Of a stretch of 11,640 nucleotides of DNA, positions 1 to 5,952 are shown in pieces. This DNA comes from Treponema sp. GTDB taxonomy: Bacteria > Spirochaetota > Spirochaetia > Treponematales > Breznakiellaceae. The translations under genes and the position numbers were made by a program. The stretch spans positions 1 to 11,640 of the forward strand of contig JAIRRR010000154.1 of the NCBI GenBank assembly GCA_031255875.1, written 5' to 3'. The notes beneath the pieces are model-generated. The model did not search any database. It was given only the letters and a program-made list of their open reading frames with translations, and was not told the DNA's origin. The number at the start of each line of letters is the position of its first letter. The first letter of the stretch is position 1.

Positions 1-488
1 TCCGCAGTTGTTTTTTGGGATTCGGGGTACAAGCCGGCCAGGGCCAGAATATCATCGCTTATATCGGTGTATTTGCTCACATCGACATTGATGCTCAGCA
101 TCCCAAGGAGTTTCGCCCCTTCTTTTATAAAAAAAGTTGAAGAGCGGAGGATTCTGGAATCCCGCGTTTTCCCCCGGTGATCGCAGACATAATCCTGCTT
201 TCTCCATATTCCCCCGGTTACCATGCGCAGGGCAAGGGGGGTTAGCGGATCGCCCACGGCGCGGCCGGAAATATGCCCGTTCGCGATGGCCGTGATGCGC
301 ATACGGCCCTCCCTAAGGTCCTGGAGGACGATCTCGCAGTTTTTCCCGCAGGCCCTGCCCAAAAAATTCACCATAAGGGCCGCGCTTTCCATAATGTCCA
401 TAATCCCATTAAAAACCCTAAACAAGCGGCCGTCAATGCCCGGCGATAAGAAATCATTATCATATTTCCGGTGATGATAAATTCTCAT
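1..488 (-). CDS. YheO-type PAS-domain transcriptional regulator, C-terminus cut by window edge
   Basis: About 162 residues are visible before the gene runs off the left edge. Seen: after a roughly 30-residue N-terminus comes a block typical of the YheO/PAS_6 sensor domain, with GKNCEIVLQDL (residues 49-58), ITAIANGHISGRAVGDPLT (65-83), ILRSSTFFIKEGAKLLGML (113-131) and INVDV (133-137). In this family the sensor is followed by a C-terminal helix-turn-helix (HTH_22), which would lie outside the window, so DNA binding is inferred. The ATG at 486-488 (MRIYHHRKYD) was chosen because an in-frame TAA lies upstream and no other start lies between them; the next in-frame ATG is near residue 30. No strong Shine-Dalgarno is visible. 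The gene is divergent from an amidohydrolase and symporter gene pair, so it probably senses a small ligand and controls them, possibly also itself through the TGATAA palindromes nearby. The family call is firm; target and ligand are unknown. Confidence 0.86.
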   Translation of the reverse strand, partial: MRIYHHRKYDNDFLSPGIDGRLFRVFNGIMDIMESAALMVNFLGRACGKNCEIVLQDLREGRMRITAIANGHISGRAVGDPLTPLALRMVTGGIWRKQDYVCDHRGKTRDSRILRSSTFFIKEGAKLLGMLSINVDVSKYTDISDDILALAGLYPESQKTTA

Positions 489-508
489 TGCATAAATCTG
501 CCCATCCG

Positions 509-524
509 TGATAAGGAATTATCA
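509..524. promoter_or_regulatory. Inverted repeat TGATAA-N4-TTATCA, candidate operator
   Basis: Perfect 6-base arms (509-514 and 519-524) flank a 4-base GGAA spacer, 21 bases upstream of the regulator's start codon. The same half-sites recur at 475-480, 457-462 and in the larger palindrome at 546-567. On the minus strand the site overlaps a GATAAT that could act as a -10 element for the regulator, though no good -35 goes with it. The symmetry suggests a dimeric regulator, perhaps the adjacent YheO-type protein repressing its own gene. This is inference; only the symmetry is seen. Confidence 0.45.
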
Positions 525-545
525 TCAAACTGAAACGAATCAACA

Positions 546-567
546 TGATAATAATTTATTATTATCA
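546..567. promoter_or_regulatory. Long AT-rich palindrome with TGATAA/TTATCA ends, candidate operator
   Basis: Ten-base arms TGATAATAAT (546-555) and ATTATTATCA (558-567) are perfect inverted repeats around a 2-base TT spacer. The site lies in the divergent intergenic region, 58 bases upstream of the regulator start and about 90 bases upstream of the hydrolase -35. Its size and near-perfect dyad symmetry are typical of a homodimeric repressor or activator site. It shares its outer 6 bases with the palindrome at 509-524, so both are probably read by the same protein. Confidence 0.5.
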
Positions 568-608
568 GTACGGCGGGAATCCCCCCTGCCCTACCCTGCC
601 GGTATCCA

Positions 609-630
609 GGGCGCCGGATGCCCGGCGGCC
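609..630. other. GC-rich hairpin upstream of a T-rich tract
   Basis: CGCCGG (612-617) pairs with CCGGCG (622-627) around a 4-base loop, and two further G-C pairs follow beyond one G-G mismatch. A T-rich stretch (643-656) begins about 13 bases later on the plus strand. The spacing is too long for a standard intrinsic terminator, and nothing known is transcribed into it from the left. The T-rich stretch may instead act as an AT-rich UP element for the promoter at 659-687. The function is uncertain. Confidence 0.2.
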
Positions 631-658
631 CCGAAGCCCCGGATTTTTCATTTTTTAC

Positions 659-687
659 TTGCATAATGAATCAAAAAGGAATATGAT
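659..687 (+). promoter_or_regulatory. Candidate sigma-70 promoter for the amidohydrolase gene
   Basis: A -35-like TTGCAT (659-664) and a -10-like TATGAT (682-687, five of six consensus bases) are separated by 17 bases. The DNA just upstream (643-658) is T-rich, as in an UP element. Transcription would start near 694, giving a leader of about 65 bases that opens with the inverted repeat at 698-729. This is the best promoter match found between the divergent genes. Motif matching only. Confidence 0.5.
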
Positions 688-697
688 TTCCCGGATA

Positions 698-729
698 GCA
701 TAAATTTGCAAAAAAATGTAAATTTATGC
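698..729. promoter_or_regulatory. Imperfect inverted repeat in the hydrolase leader (operator or RNA hairpin)
   Basis: Arms GCATAAATTTGCA (698-710) and TGTAAATTTATGC (717-729) match at 12 of 13 positions around an A6 spacer. The element sits immediately downstream of the predicted transcription start and ends 31 bases before the hydrolase ATG. As DNA, its position is ideal for a repressor that blocks transcription. As RNA, it would be a mainly A-U stem. The sequence TTGCATAAAT within it recurs exactly at 488-497 and nearly at 659-667, which favours a protein-binding site over a purely RNA role. Confidence 0.5.
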
Positions 730-760
730 AATTTCCCAGAACCACAGGCAGGCAGAAAAT

Positions 761-1876
761 ATGGAACAAGGGCATCTGGATCTGGCCATAACGCTGCGCC
801 ACGAACTGCACCGGCACCCGGAACTGGCCTGCCGGGAGCTGTGGACCAGGGGCCGCTTAATGGCCTTTTTGCGGCAGCACACTTCCCTTGAAATTACGGA
901 CCGGGGTCGCTGGTTTTACGCCCTCTACCGGGCCGGCAGGGACAGGCCGAACATAGCTTTCCGGGCCGAATTTGACGCGCTGCCCATGGACGAGACCATC
1001 GATCTGCCCTACGCCTCCCAATTCCCCGGGGTCGCCCATAAATGCGGGCACGACGGCCACAGCGCGTGCCTGGCCGCCTTTGCCCTGGAGCTCGACAAGC
1101 GCGGGGCGGACAAGAATGTCTACCTGGTGTTCCAGCATGCCGAAGAGACTGTCGAAGGGGCCCTGGAGTGCGCCCCGCTTATGGACGAGGAGGGCATTTC
1201 CGAAATATTCGCCTGCCACAATGTGCCGGGGCTCCCGCTGAACTGCATCACCCTGATAGAGGGGATCGCCTGCTGCGGCTCGACCGGCATGATCATCGCC
1301 TTCAAGGGGGTCCCGGCCCACGCCAGCCAGCCGGAAGACGGGCGCAACCCCGCGTTCGCCGTCGCGGAGATAGTCCGGAGCATACCCGGTTTCACGGACC
1401 CCGCCCTGTACAAGGGGCTGGCGCTTTGCACGGTCATCGGGATCGATGTGGGGAAAGAGGCCTTTGGCATGTCGGCCGGCGAAGGCCGCCTGCTGCTGAC
1501 CATACGCAGCCAGTTCGACAGCGATCTGGAAATACTGAGACAGAAAATCGAAACCAAGGCCAGGGAGCAGGCCGCCCGGTACGGCCTGGACTGCGGTTTT
1601 TCTTTTTGCGACAGCGTCCCCTCGGCAGTCAACCACCGGGAAAGCGTCGGCAAACTGCGCCGCGCTGCGGAGAGGCTGGGCCTTGCCGTGCTGGAAATGG
1701 ACACGCCGATCCGGGGTTCCGAAGACTTCGCCTGGTTTACCAGGAGGACGAAGGGCGCCATGTTCGGGGTGGGCGCCGGCGAGGGCTGCCCGCCCATCCA
1801 CACCGCCCAATTCGACTTTAACGACCGGATCATACCTACGGTGGCGGATCTCTTTGGGGCGCTGTTGGACGAGTGA
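761..1876 (+). CDS. M20D-family metal-dependent amidohydrolase (N-acyl/aryl amino acid hydrolase-like)
   Basis: A 371-residue enzyme with no signal peptide, so cytoplasmic. Seen: LRHELHRHPEL (12-22), FRAEFDALPMD (67-77), HKCGHDGHSA (93-102), FQHAEET (124-130), ACHNVPG (151-157), RGSEDFAWF (318-326) and PIHTAQFDF (345-353). By comparison with the family, Cys95, His97, Glu129, His153 and His347 are the expected di-metal ligands and Glu128 the likely general base; all are present. The lid/dimerisation domain carries a GVPAHASQPEDGRNPAFA version (183-200) of the usual GGHAA-P motif, pointing to a distinct subgroup. M20D enzymes cleave amide bonds of N-acyl, N-aroyl or indole-acetyl amino acids, or small peptides; the substrate here cannot be read from sequence. 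Length is normal (about 370-400 residues). The ATG follows a weak purine-rich AGGCAGG (746-752). The gene lies next to a YheO-type regulator and an AGCS symporter, suggesting conjugate scavenging that releases a free amino acid. Confidence 0.9.
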   Translation: MEQGHLDLAITLRHELHRHPELACRELWTRGRLMAFLRQHTSLEITDRGRWFYALYRAGRDRPNIAFRAEFDALPMDETIDLPYASQFPGVAHKCGHDGHSACLAAFALELDKRGADKNVYLVFQHAEETVEGALECAPLMDEEGISEIFACHNVPGLPLNCITLIEGIACCGSTGMIIAFKGVPAHASQPEDGRNPAFAVAEIVRSIPGFTDPALYKGLALCTVIGIDVGKEAFGMSAGEGRLLLTIRSQFDSDLEILRQKIETKAREQAARYGLDCGFSFCDSVPSAVNHRESVGKLRRAAERLGLAVLEMDTPIRGSEDFAWFTRRTKGAMFGVGAGEGCPPIHTAQFDFNDRIIPTVADLFGALLDE

Positions 1877-2034
1877 ACGAGCGGCCTGTTGCAAGAGTAA
1901 AAAATTGCCTGTCCGGCGATTTTCGGGGGTTTTAAGCGCGAGGCGCGGCAAATCCCCGGGGCTGCGGGCCCTGCGGGCGGTACGGCCCTGAATAATATTG
2001 AGGGGAGCCTTTGAAAACCGAAATTTTAGAGGCT

Positions 2035-2055
2035 TCCTTACCCTACAGTAAGGAG
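2035..2055 (+). promoter_or_regulatory. Hairpin that sequesters the symporter Shine-Dalgarno
   Basis: TCCTTAC (2035-2041) and GTAAGGA (2048-2054) form a perfect 7-base stem with a 6-base loop (CCTACA). The strong Shine-Dalgarno AAGGAG (2050-2055), 8 bases from the ATG at 2064, is mostly inside the 3' arm. If it forms in the mRNA, ribosome access to the symporter would be limited unless the stem is melted or bound. Pairing and position are seen; a regulatory role is inferred. Confidence 0.42.
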
Positions 2056-2063
2056 TACGCGGT

Positions 2064-3449
2064 ATGGAAAGTTTTTTTGCAGTGGTAGGCGCTATTTCCG
2101 GTTTCTTCTGGAACTACCTCTTCCTGGTCGTGCTGGTGGGCGGGGGTATCTACCTTACCGTCAGGCTCAAGTTTTTCCAGATCCGGCATCTGCCCTATAT
2201 TATCAGGCAGACCTTCGGCAAAATACTTGACAAGGGCAAGGGGGAAGGCACGGTAAGCCCCTTCCAGGCGGCCGCCACCGCCATGGCTTCCACTATCGGC
2301 GCGTCCAATATCGTGGGCGTTCCGGCGGCTATCGCCTTCGGCGGGCCCGGGGCGCTTTTCTGGATGTGGGTGATCTTCCTGGTCGGGGGCGCCACCAAAT
2401 TTACCGAGGTGGTGCTGGGGGTCCATTTCCGGCAGAAGAACGCCGACGGCCACTATGTCGGCGGGCCCGGCTACTATATGACCAAGGCTTTTTCCCACCC
2501 CGTGGCCCGGGCTGTCGCCGGAACTGCCGCCCGGGTGAGCGCCCTTGTCGCGATGGTGTACTATTTCCCCTCGATCGCGACCCAGTCCATCTCCCTGATT
2601 CAGAACGCCGAGGGCCTGGGGATCAACAAGTACGCCGCCGGCGCCGTACTGATGGTCCTGGTCGGCGCGGTAGTTCTGGGCGGCCTTATCCGGGTCGCCA
2701 AAACCGCCGACAAGATGGTCCCCGTCATGTGCGTGATCTACTTCCTGGGTTCCCTTGTCGTGGTGTTCGCCAATATCGGGAACCTCCTCCCCTGCCTGGC
2801 CCTGGTGTTCAAGGCGGCCTTTACCTCGACCGCCGCCACAGGCGGTTTCATAGGGGCGGGGATGTCCATGGCCATACGCATGGGCCTTGCCAGGGCCACT
2901 TACTCCTGCGAGGCGGGCATGGGATCCGCCCCTATCGCCCATTCGAGCGCGATTACCGACCACCCGGTGCGCCAGGGTTTCTGGGGCGTTTTCGAAGTCC
3001 TGATAGACGGCTCGGTCTGCACCCTGTCCGGGCTTGTGGTCCTGACCAGCGGGGTATGGAAAGAGGTTACCCCGGACGCGGCGTTTACCATGCCTTCCAT
3101 CGCCTTCCAAAAGGTACTAGGGCCCATAGGCGGCTATATCGTCACAATTTCCGTCTTTCTCTTCGTGCTCTCCAGCATCATCGCGGTTATCTGGTACGGC
3201 GAAAAACTGGTGGAATTTTTCTTTAACACGAAAATTTCCAAATACACCCGGGTCATTTATACGCTGAGCGTTATGCTGGGCGCCTTCTTCGGGCTGGAGG
3301 CGATCCTCGCAGTGCTGGACCTTACCAACGCGCTGATCATACTCCCCAACGTGGTCACCATACTGATCCTAAGCCCCCTGGTGGCAAAACTTACCAGGGA
3401 GTATTTTACCGGGGAGCAGTACTATTTGAAGGATACCAAAAAACGCTAA
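2064..3449 (+). CDS. Sodium:alanine/glycine symporter, AGCS family
   Basis: A 461-residue inner-membrane protein with many hydrophobic helices (family members have about 11), expected to import a small neutral amino acid with Na+. Seen: GEGTVSPFQAAATAMASTIG (60-79), GASNIVGVPAAIAFGGPGAL (79-98) running into FWMW (99-102), HYVGGPGYYM (130-139), SCEAGMGSAPIAHSSAITDH (281-300), and FEVLIDGSVCTLSGLVVLTS (310-329). These are the AGCS landmarks, but several differ from the usual forms. The common GTGNIAGVATAI loop reads GASNIVGVPAAI, and the common GGPMYY reads GGPGYY, so substrate preference may differ from alanine. The start is fixed by AAGGAG 8 bases upstream, which is embedded in a hairpin. The gene follows the amidohydrolase after 187 bases without a recognisable terminator or promoter, so the two are probably co-transcribed. 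It may bring in the conjugate's amino acid, or export or re-import the product. Family call strong, substrate open. Confidence 0.92.
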   Translation: MESFFAVVGAISGFFWNYLFLVVLVGGGIYLTVRLKFFQIRHLPYIIRQTFGKILDKGKGEGTVSPFQAAATAMASTIGASNIVGVPAAIAFGGPGALFWMWVIFLVGGATKFTEVVLGVHFRQKNADGHYVGGPGYYMTKAFSHPVARAVAGTAARVSALVAMVYYFPSIATQSISLIQNAEGLGINKYAAGAVLMVLVGAVVLGGLIRVAKTADKMVPVMCVIYFLGSLVVVFANIGNLLPCLALVFKAAFTSTAATGGFIGAGMSMAIRMGLARATYSCEAGMGSAPIAHSSAITDHPVRQGFWGVFEVLIDGSVCTLSGLVVLTSGVWKEVTPDAAFTMPSIAFQKVLGPIGGYIVTISVFLFVLSSIIAVIWYGEKLVEFFFNTKISKYTRVIYTLSVMLGAFFGLEAILAVLDLTNALIILPNVVTILILSPLVAKLTREYFTGEQYYLKDTKKR

Positions 3450-3456
3450 CCGGCGT

Positions 3457-3480
3457 CCGGCCGCCTTGCCGGGCGGCCGG
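3457..3480. terminator. GC-rich hairpin between convergent genes, probable bidirectional terminator
   Basis: CCGGCCGCC (3457-3465) and GGCGGCCGG (3472-3480) form a perfect 9-base stem with a 6-base loop. It lies exactly in the 37-base space between the symporter stop (3447-3449) and the MarC-like stop (3487-3489), which converge here. No T-run follows on the plus strand. On the minus strand a T6 comes about 13 bases after the stem. It is therefore not a textbook intrinsic terminator, but position and stem strength make a termination or mRNA 3'-end protection role likely. Confidence 0.55.
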
Positions 3481-3486
3481 CTCTTG

Positions 3487-4113
3487 CTAAGGCCGGATGA
3501 TGCCGAGGGAGAGCAGCCCGTTGTAGATGAGCTGGACCGCGAAGCCCGCGAGGATAAGCCCCATTATTTTTTCCATGACAAAAATGCCCATAGTGCCGAG
3601 GGCGCGGAGTATGAACGCGCTTGCCCTGAGCACTATGAACATGCACAGAAGCCCGATGAGCAGGGCGGGGAGCAAAGTCAGCACCGAGGAGAGCCAGGAG
3701 TTCCCGCTTGAGACATAGGTCATTATCACCGTGAGGAGCCCGGGGCCCGCAATCATGGGGATGGCCAGGGGGAAGAGGGCGACAAAGCTTTTGTGGGATT
3801 CTTCCCCGCCCGGCGAAGGCACCCGGCTGGTCGCGGGCCTGCTGTAGATCATCTCGAAGGCGATAAGGAAGAAGAGGATCCCGCCCGATATGTAAAACGC
3901 GCCGGGCCTGATGCCGAAAAAGTCCAGGATGAATTTCCCGCAGAGCAGGAACACGCCCAGCACCACGGCGGCGAAGAGGATGGACTTGGCAATGATGCTG
4001 TTCCGCGTTTTCTCGTCGTAGGAAGCGGTAATGCCCAGGAAATACGGGATTATCCCGATGGGATCCATTACGAGGAGGACGGTAAAAAGGACCTGGAAAA
4101 AACCCTGTTCCAT
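3487..4113 (-). CDS. MarC-family (UPF0056) integral membrane protein
   Basis: A 208-residue protein with about six hydrophobic segments (roughly residues 5-28, 40-62, 68-90, 111-132, 142-164 and 175-203). Landmarks of the MarC/YhgN/YchE family are seen: DPIGIIPYFLGIT (17-29), GIRPGAFYISGGILFFLIAF (67-86) and FPLAIPMIAGPGLLTVIMTY (114-133). The length is normal for the family. Its biochemical role is not settled: members were once linked to multiple antibiotic resistance and are often annotated as amino-acid (NAAT) transporters, so a transport function is only suggested. It starts 4 bases after the racemase stop, with a purine-rich AGGTAGG within the end of the racemase gene, and is the last gene of the operon. 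Coupling to an amino-acid racemase favours transport of the racemase's substrate or product, as inference. Confidence 0.9.
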   Translation of the reverse strand: MEQGFFQVLFTVLLVMDPIGIIPYFLGITASYDEKTRNSIIAKSILFAAVVLGVFLLCGKFILDFFGIRPGAFYISGGILFFLIAFEMIYSRPATSRVPSPGGEESHKSFVALFPLAIPMIAGPGLLTVIMTYVSSGNSWLSSVLTLLPALLIGLLCMFIVLRASAFILRALGTMGIFVMEKIMGLILAGFAVQLIYNGLLSLGIIRP

Positions 4114-4117
4114 GCGC

Positions 4118-5212
4118 CTACCTGTAAACCCGGCCTATATACGGGGAATTAAAGAGCCGCAGCAGGGCCGTATAGCCCGGAACGAACCGGAGCGTGTCCC
4201 CTACCCTGTAGGCCCGTTCCGGGCGGCTTAAATTCAGGATAAGGTGATCGGAGCTTGCGCCGAGAATCTCGACCCCCGGATCCTGCGCGCTTAAACCCGA
4301 AATTTCAAGATCCTGCCTGCCTACGGCGCATATCGCCCGTTTCAGGGGGCCCCGGTCCTCGAACAGGGGCTTTTCCCCAAAGGCGTCAACCCCCCGCTCG
4401 CCCAGCGGCAGGGAAGGCTTTGTCTGTATTTCGATTATCTGGGCTTCCAGGGTCACCGCGTCGTCAAAAGCGCCCCCTATCCTCGTCTTGTACGCCGCCT
4501 CCCTGCCCGCGATAAACGCCTCTCCCAGGCGCAGGTTATTAATGCCCCGGGGCAGTTCCCCCTTCCCTATCAGGTAAAACGAGCTGGAGTTGCCCCCGGA
4601 AACAACCGGAAGCTCCGCGCCGCAATGCCGGCGTATGCGCTCCGCCCAGGAGGCCAGGCGGGAAAGGCTGTCTTTTTTCGGGATGACGGCGCCGTAACAG
4701 GTAAGGTTGGCCCCGATGCCGTAGAAGATCAGATTGGGCATTTCCATTATCGCTTCCGCGGTTTTAAGAATTTTCCCGTCTTCCGTAAAGTAAATACCTT
4801 CCCGCAGATCCCCCAGATCGATCATCAGTATCACCTTGTGCCGCTTGCACTGCCTTCCCGCCTCGGCGTTCAGGAGGCGGAGGGTTTCCGGTTCGGAATT
4901 GAGGCTTATATCGGCATACGTGACGACGTCTTCTATTTCGCAGGCCTGCGGGAGCCGCAGCAGCACTGCCGGCTTTCCCCGGCCCGCGCAGATTTTGAGG
5001 TTTTGCAGGCGCGAATCGGCAAGGTAATCGACCAGGGGGGACGCGGCAAGCATTTGGACGATTCGCTCGTCTGCGCAGAATGCCTTGGTCACGATCATGA
5101 GCGAGCAGCCGGCGCCCTTTACCGCGTCGCCCAGGACCGCCAGGTTGGCCTTGAGTTTTTCAAGATCGATGTGTATGAGCGGGTAACGAAGCCCTGTTTT
5201 TTCCGCAGACAT
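4118..5212 (-). CDS. Alanine/ornithine racemase-family PLP enzyme (ornithine racemase, Orr-like)
   Basis: A 364-residue fold-type III (alanine-racemase-like barrel) protein. Seen: the PLP-lysine segment MIVTKAFCAD (39-48; Lys43 is the expected Schiff-base lysine), VDYLADSRLQNL (61-72), ILMIDLGDLREGI (128-140), GANLTCYGAVIP (167-178), VSGGNSSSFYL (204-214), INNLRLGEAFIAGRE (224-238) and a C-terminal LFNSPYIGRVY (353-363). The combination LGDLREG, NLTCYG and GGNSSS with INNLRLGEA is what I recall for the ornithine racemase branch rather than canonical Alr. Ornithine racemase makes D-ornithine, the substrate of adenosylcobalamin-dependent ornithine 4,5-aminomutase, which would explain a place in a B12 operon. 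The ATG at 5210-5212 has only a weak upstream purine stretch. Alternatives are a broad-specificity amino-acid racemase or a YhfX-like protein. Family certain, substrate moderately so. Confidence 0.82.
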   Translation of the reverse strand: MSAEKTGLRYPLIHIDLEKLKANLAVLGDAVKGAGCSLMIVTKAFCADERIVQMLAASPLVDYLADSRLQNLKICAGRGKPAVLLRLPQACEIEDVVTYADISLNSEPETLRLLNAEAGRQCKRHKVILMIDLGDLREGIYFTEDGKILKTAEAIMEMPNLIFYGIGANLTCYGAVIPKKDSLSRLASWAERIRRHCGAELPVVSGGNSSSFYLIGKGELPRGINNLRLGEAFIAGREAAYKTRIGGAFDDAVTLEAQIIEIQTKPSLPLGERGVDAFGEKPLFEDRGPLKRAICAVGRQDLEISGLSAQDPGVEILGASSDHLILNLSRPERAYRVGDTLRFVPGYTALLRLFNSPYIGRVYR

Positions 5213-5229
5213 TGTGGCGCCCGGCCTGA

Positions 5230-5952
5230 CTAACGGCCTGTTATCAGTTTAGACCAATCCTGAGGCCGCGTCAAACAGGGCTGCGCAGAGTCGCGTAGAG
5301 TTGCGTAGAGTAGGGCGTTGACGATGGCCGCCCCCACGGCGCTCCCCCCCTTTCTGCCCCGGGCAATGATGCAGGGGACGGGGCTGTCGAGGAACAGTTC
5401 CTTGGCGGACTCCACGTTCACAAACCCGACGGGGACGGCGATTACCAATTTTGCCGCCAGTTTCCCGCTTGAAACCAGCTCATATATGCGGAGTAACGCG
5501 GTGGGCGCGTTGCCGACCGCAAAGACAAGCGGTCGATTTAGGGAGGCGGCCTTGTCCACCGCAGCCCGCGCCCGGGTAACGCCCTCCGCCCTGGCGGCCG
5601 CCGCCACGTCGTCGTCGGATATGAAGCAGCGTACCGCGCCCCCGTATTCCGCCAGGGCATCCTTGTTAATTCCCGCCATGGCCATCCGGGTATCCGTAAC
5701 CACCCATGCCCCGCTGCGGAGGAGATCCCTTCCCGCAGCGGCGGCGTTGTGGGTAAAAACAAGATTTTCATCGTAGTCAAAATCGGCCGTGGTATGGATC
5801 ACCCGCATCAGGACCGCCTCTTCCAGGGGGCCGCGCGGCGGGGAGGAGGGGGTTTTCACGCCCCGCCTGCGTTCGAGCTCTTCCGCGATAATCTCGAAAC
5901 TTTTCCGCTCGATAGCGCCGGGGTTCAGCAATTCCGTGCCGCCGTTCTTCAC
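5230..5952 (-). CDS. cbiC: Cobalt-precorrin-8 / precorrin-8X methylmutase
   Basis: A 240-residue cytoplasmic enzyme that moves a methyl group from C11 to C12 of the corrin ring, giving (cobalt-)hydrogenobyrinate or cobyrinate. Seen: RVIHTTADFDY (50-60) with catalytic His53, VVTDTRMAMAGI (84-95), VFAVGNAPTALLRIYEL (143-159), VIAVPVGFVNVESAKE (170-185) and RGRKGGSAVGAAIVNALL (198-215). It starts at a GTG (5950-5952) that overlaps the cobO stop (GTGA), with an AGGA (5961-5964) 8 bases upstream, so translation is probably coupled. Family members commonly end shortly after the VNALL helix. This one has about 25 extra residues, and the DNA at the start of that tail is a tandem 10-base repeat (5282-5311), so the tail may be of recent origin. 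Core function is clear. Confidence 0.93.
   Translation of the reverse strand: MKNGGTELLNPGAIERKSFEIIAEELERRRGVKTPSSPPRGPLEEAVLMRVIHTTADFDYDENLVFTHNAAAAGRDLLRSGAWVVTDTRMAMAGINKDALAEYGGAVRCFISDDDVAAAARAEGVTRARAAVDKAASLNRPLVFAVGNAPTALLRIYELVSSGKLAAKLVIAVPVGFVNVESAKELFLDSPVPCIIARGRKGGSAVGAAIVNALLYATLRDSAQPCLTRPQDWSKLITGR
5282..5311. repeat. Three tandem 10-base repeats inside the 3' end of cbiC
   Basis: Consecutive units TGCGCAGAGT, CGCGTAGAGT and TGCGTAGAGT (5282-5291, 5292-5301, 5302-5311) differ at only one or two positions. The unit is not a multiple of 3, so gain or loss of a copy would shift the reading frame of the last residues of CbiC. On the coding strand the array encodes roughly LYATLRDSAQ, just where the conserved core ends. 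Confidence 0.7.

Noticed and set aside
223..474. Small plus-strand open frame at the left end
   Set aside because: It is antisense to the YheO-type regulator, whose protein motifs are clear, and has no credible ribosome-binding site.
489..760. Cobalamin riboswitch or other known riboswitch in the divergent intergenic region
   Set aside because: No B12-box-like or other recognisable aptamer core was seen. The region is AT-rich with simple inverted repeats, and the B12 operon starts beyond the other end of the window.
706..891. Small plus-strand open frame overlapping the hydrolase start
   Set aside because: It would begin inside the inverted repeat and read out of frame through the conserved N-terminus of the hydrolase.
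857..1951. Long minus-strand open frame (364 codons) opposite the amidohydrolase
   Set aside because: It has no recognisable domain, its composition is skewed to G, R, P and A, and it lies fully antisense to a gene with all catalytic motifs. It is a shadow of GC-rich codon usage.
1877..2063. Intrinsic terminator or independent promoter between hydrolase and symporter
   Set aside because: The GC-rich stretch near 1956-1988 has several short self-complementary bits but no stable stem followed by a T-run, and no convincing -35/-10 pair was found.
2043..3110. Long minus-strand open frame opposite the symporter
   Set aside because: It is His/Gly/Asp-rich low-complexity translation with no motifs, antisense to a clear AGCS transporter.
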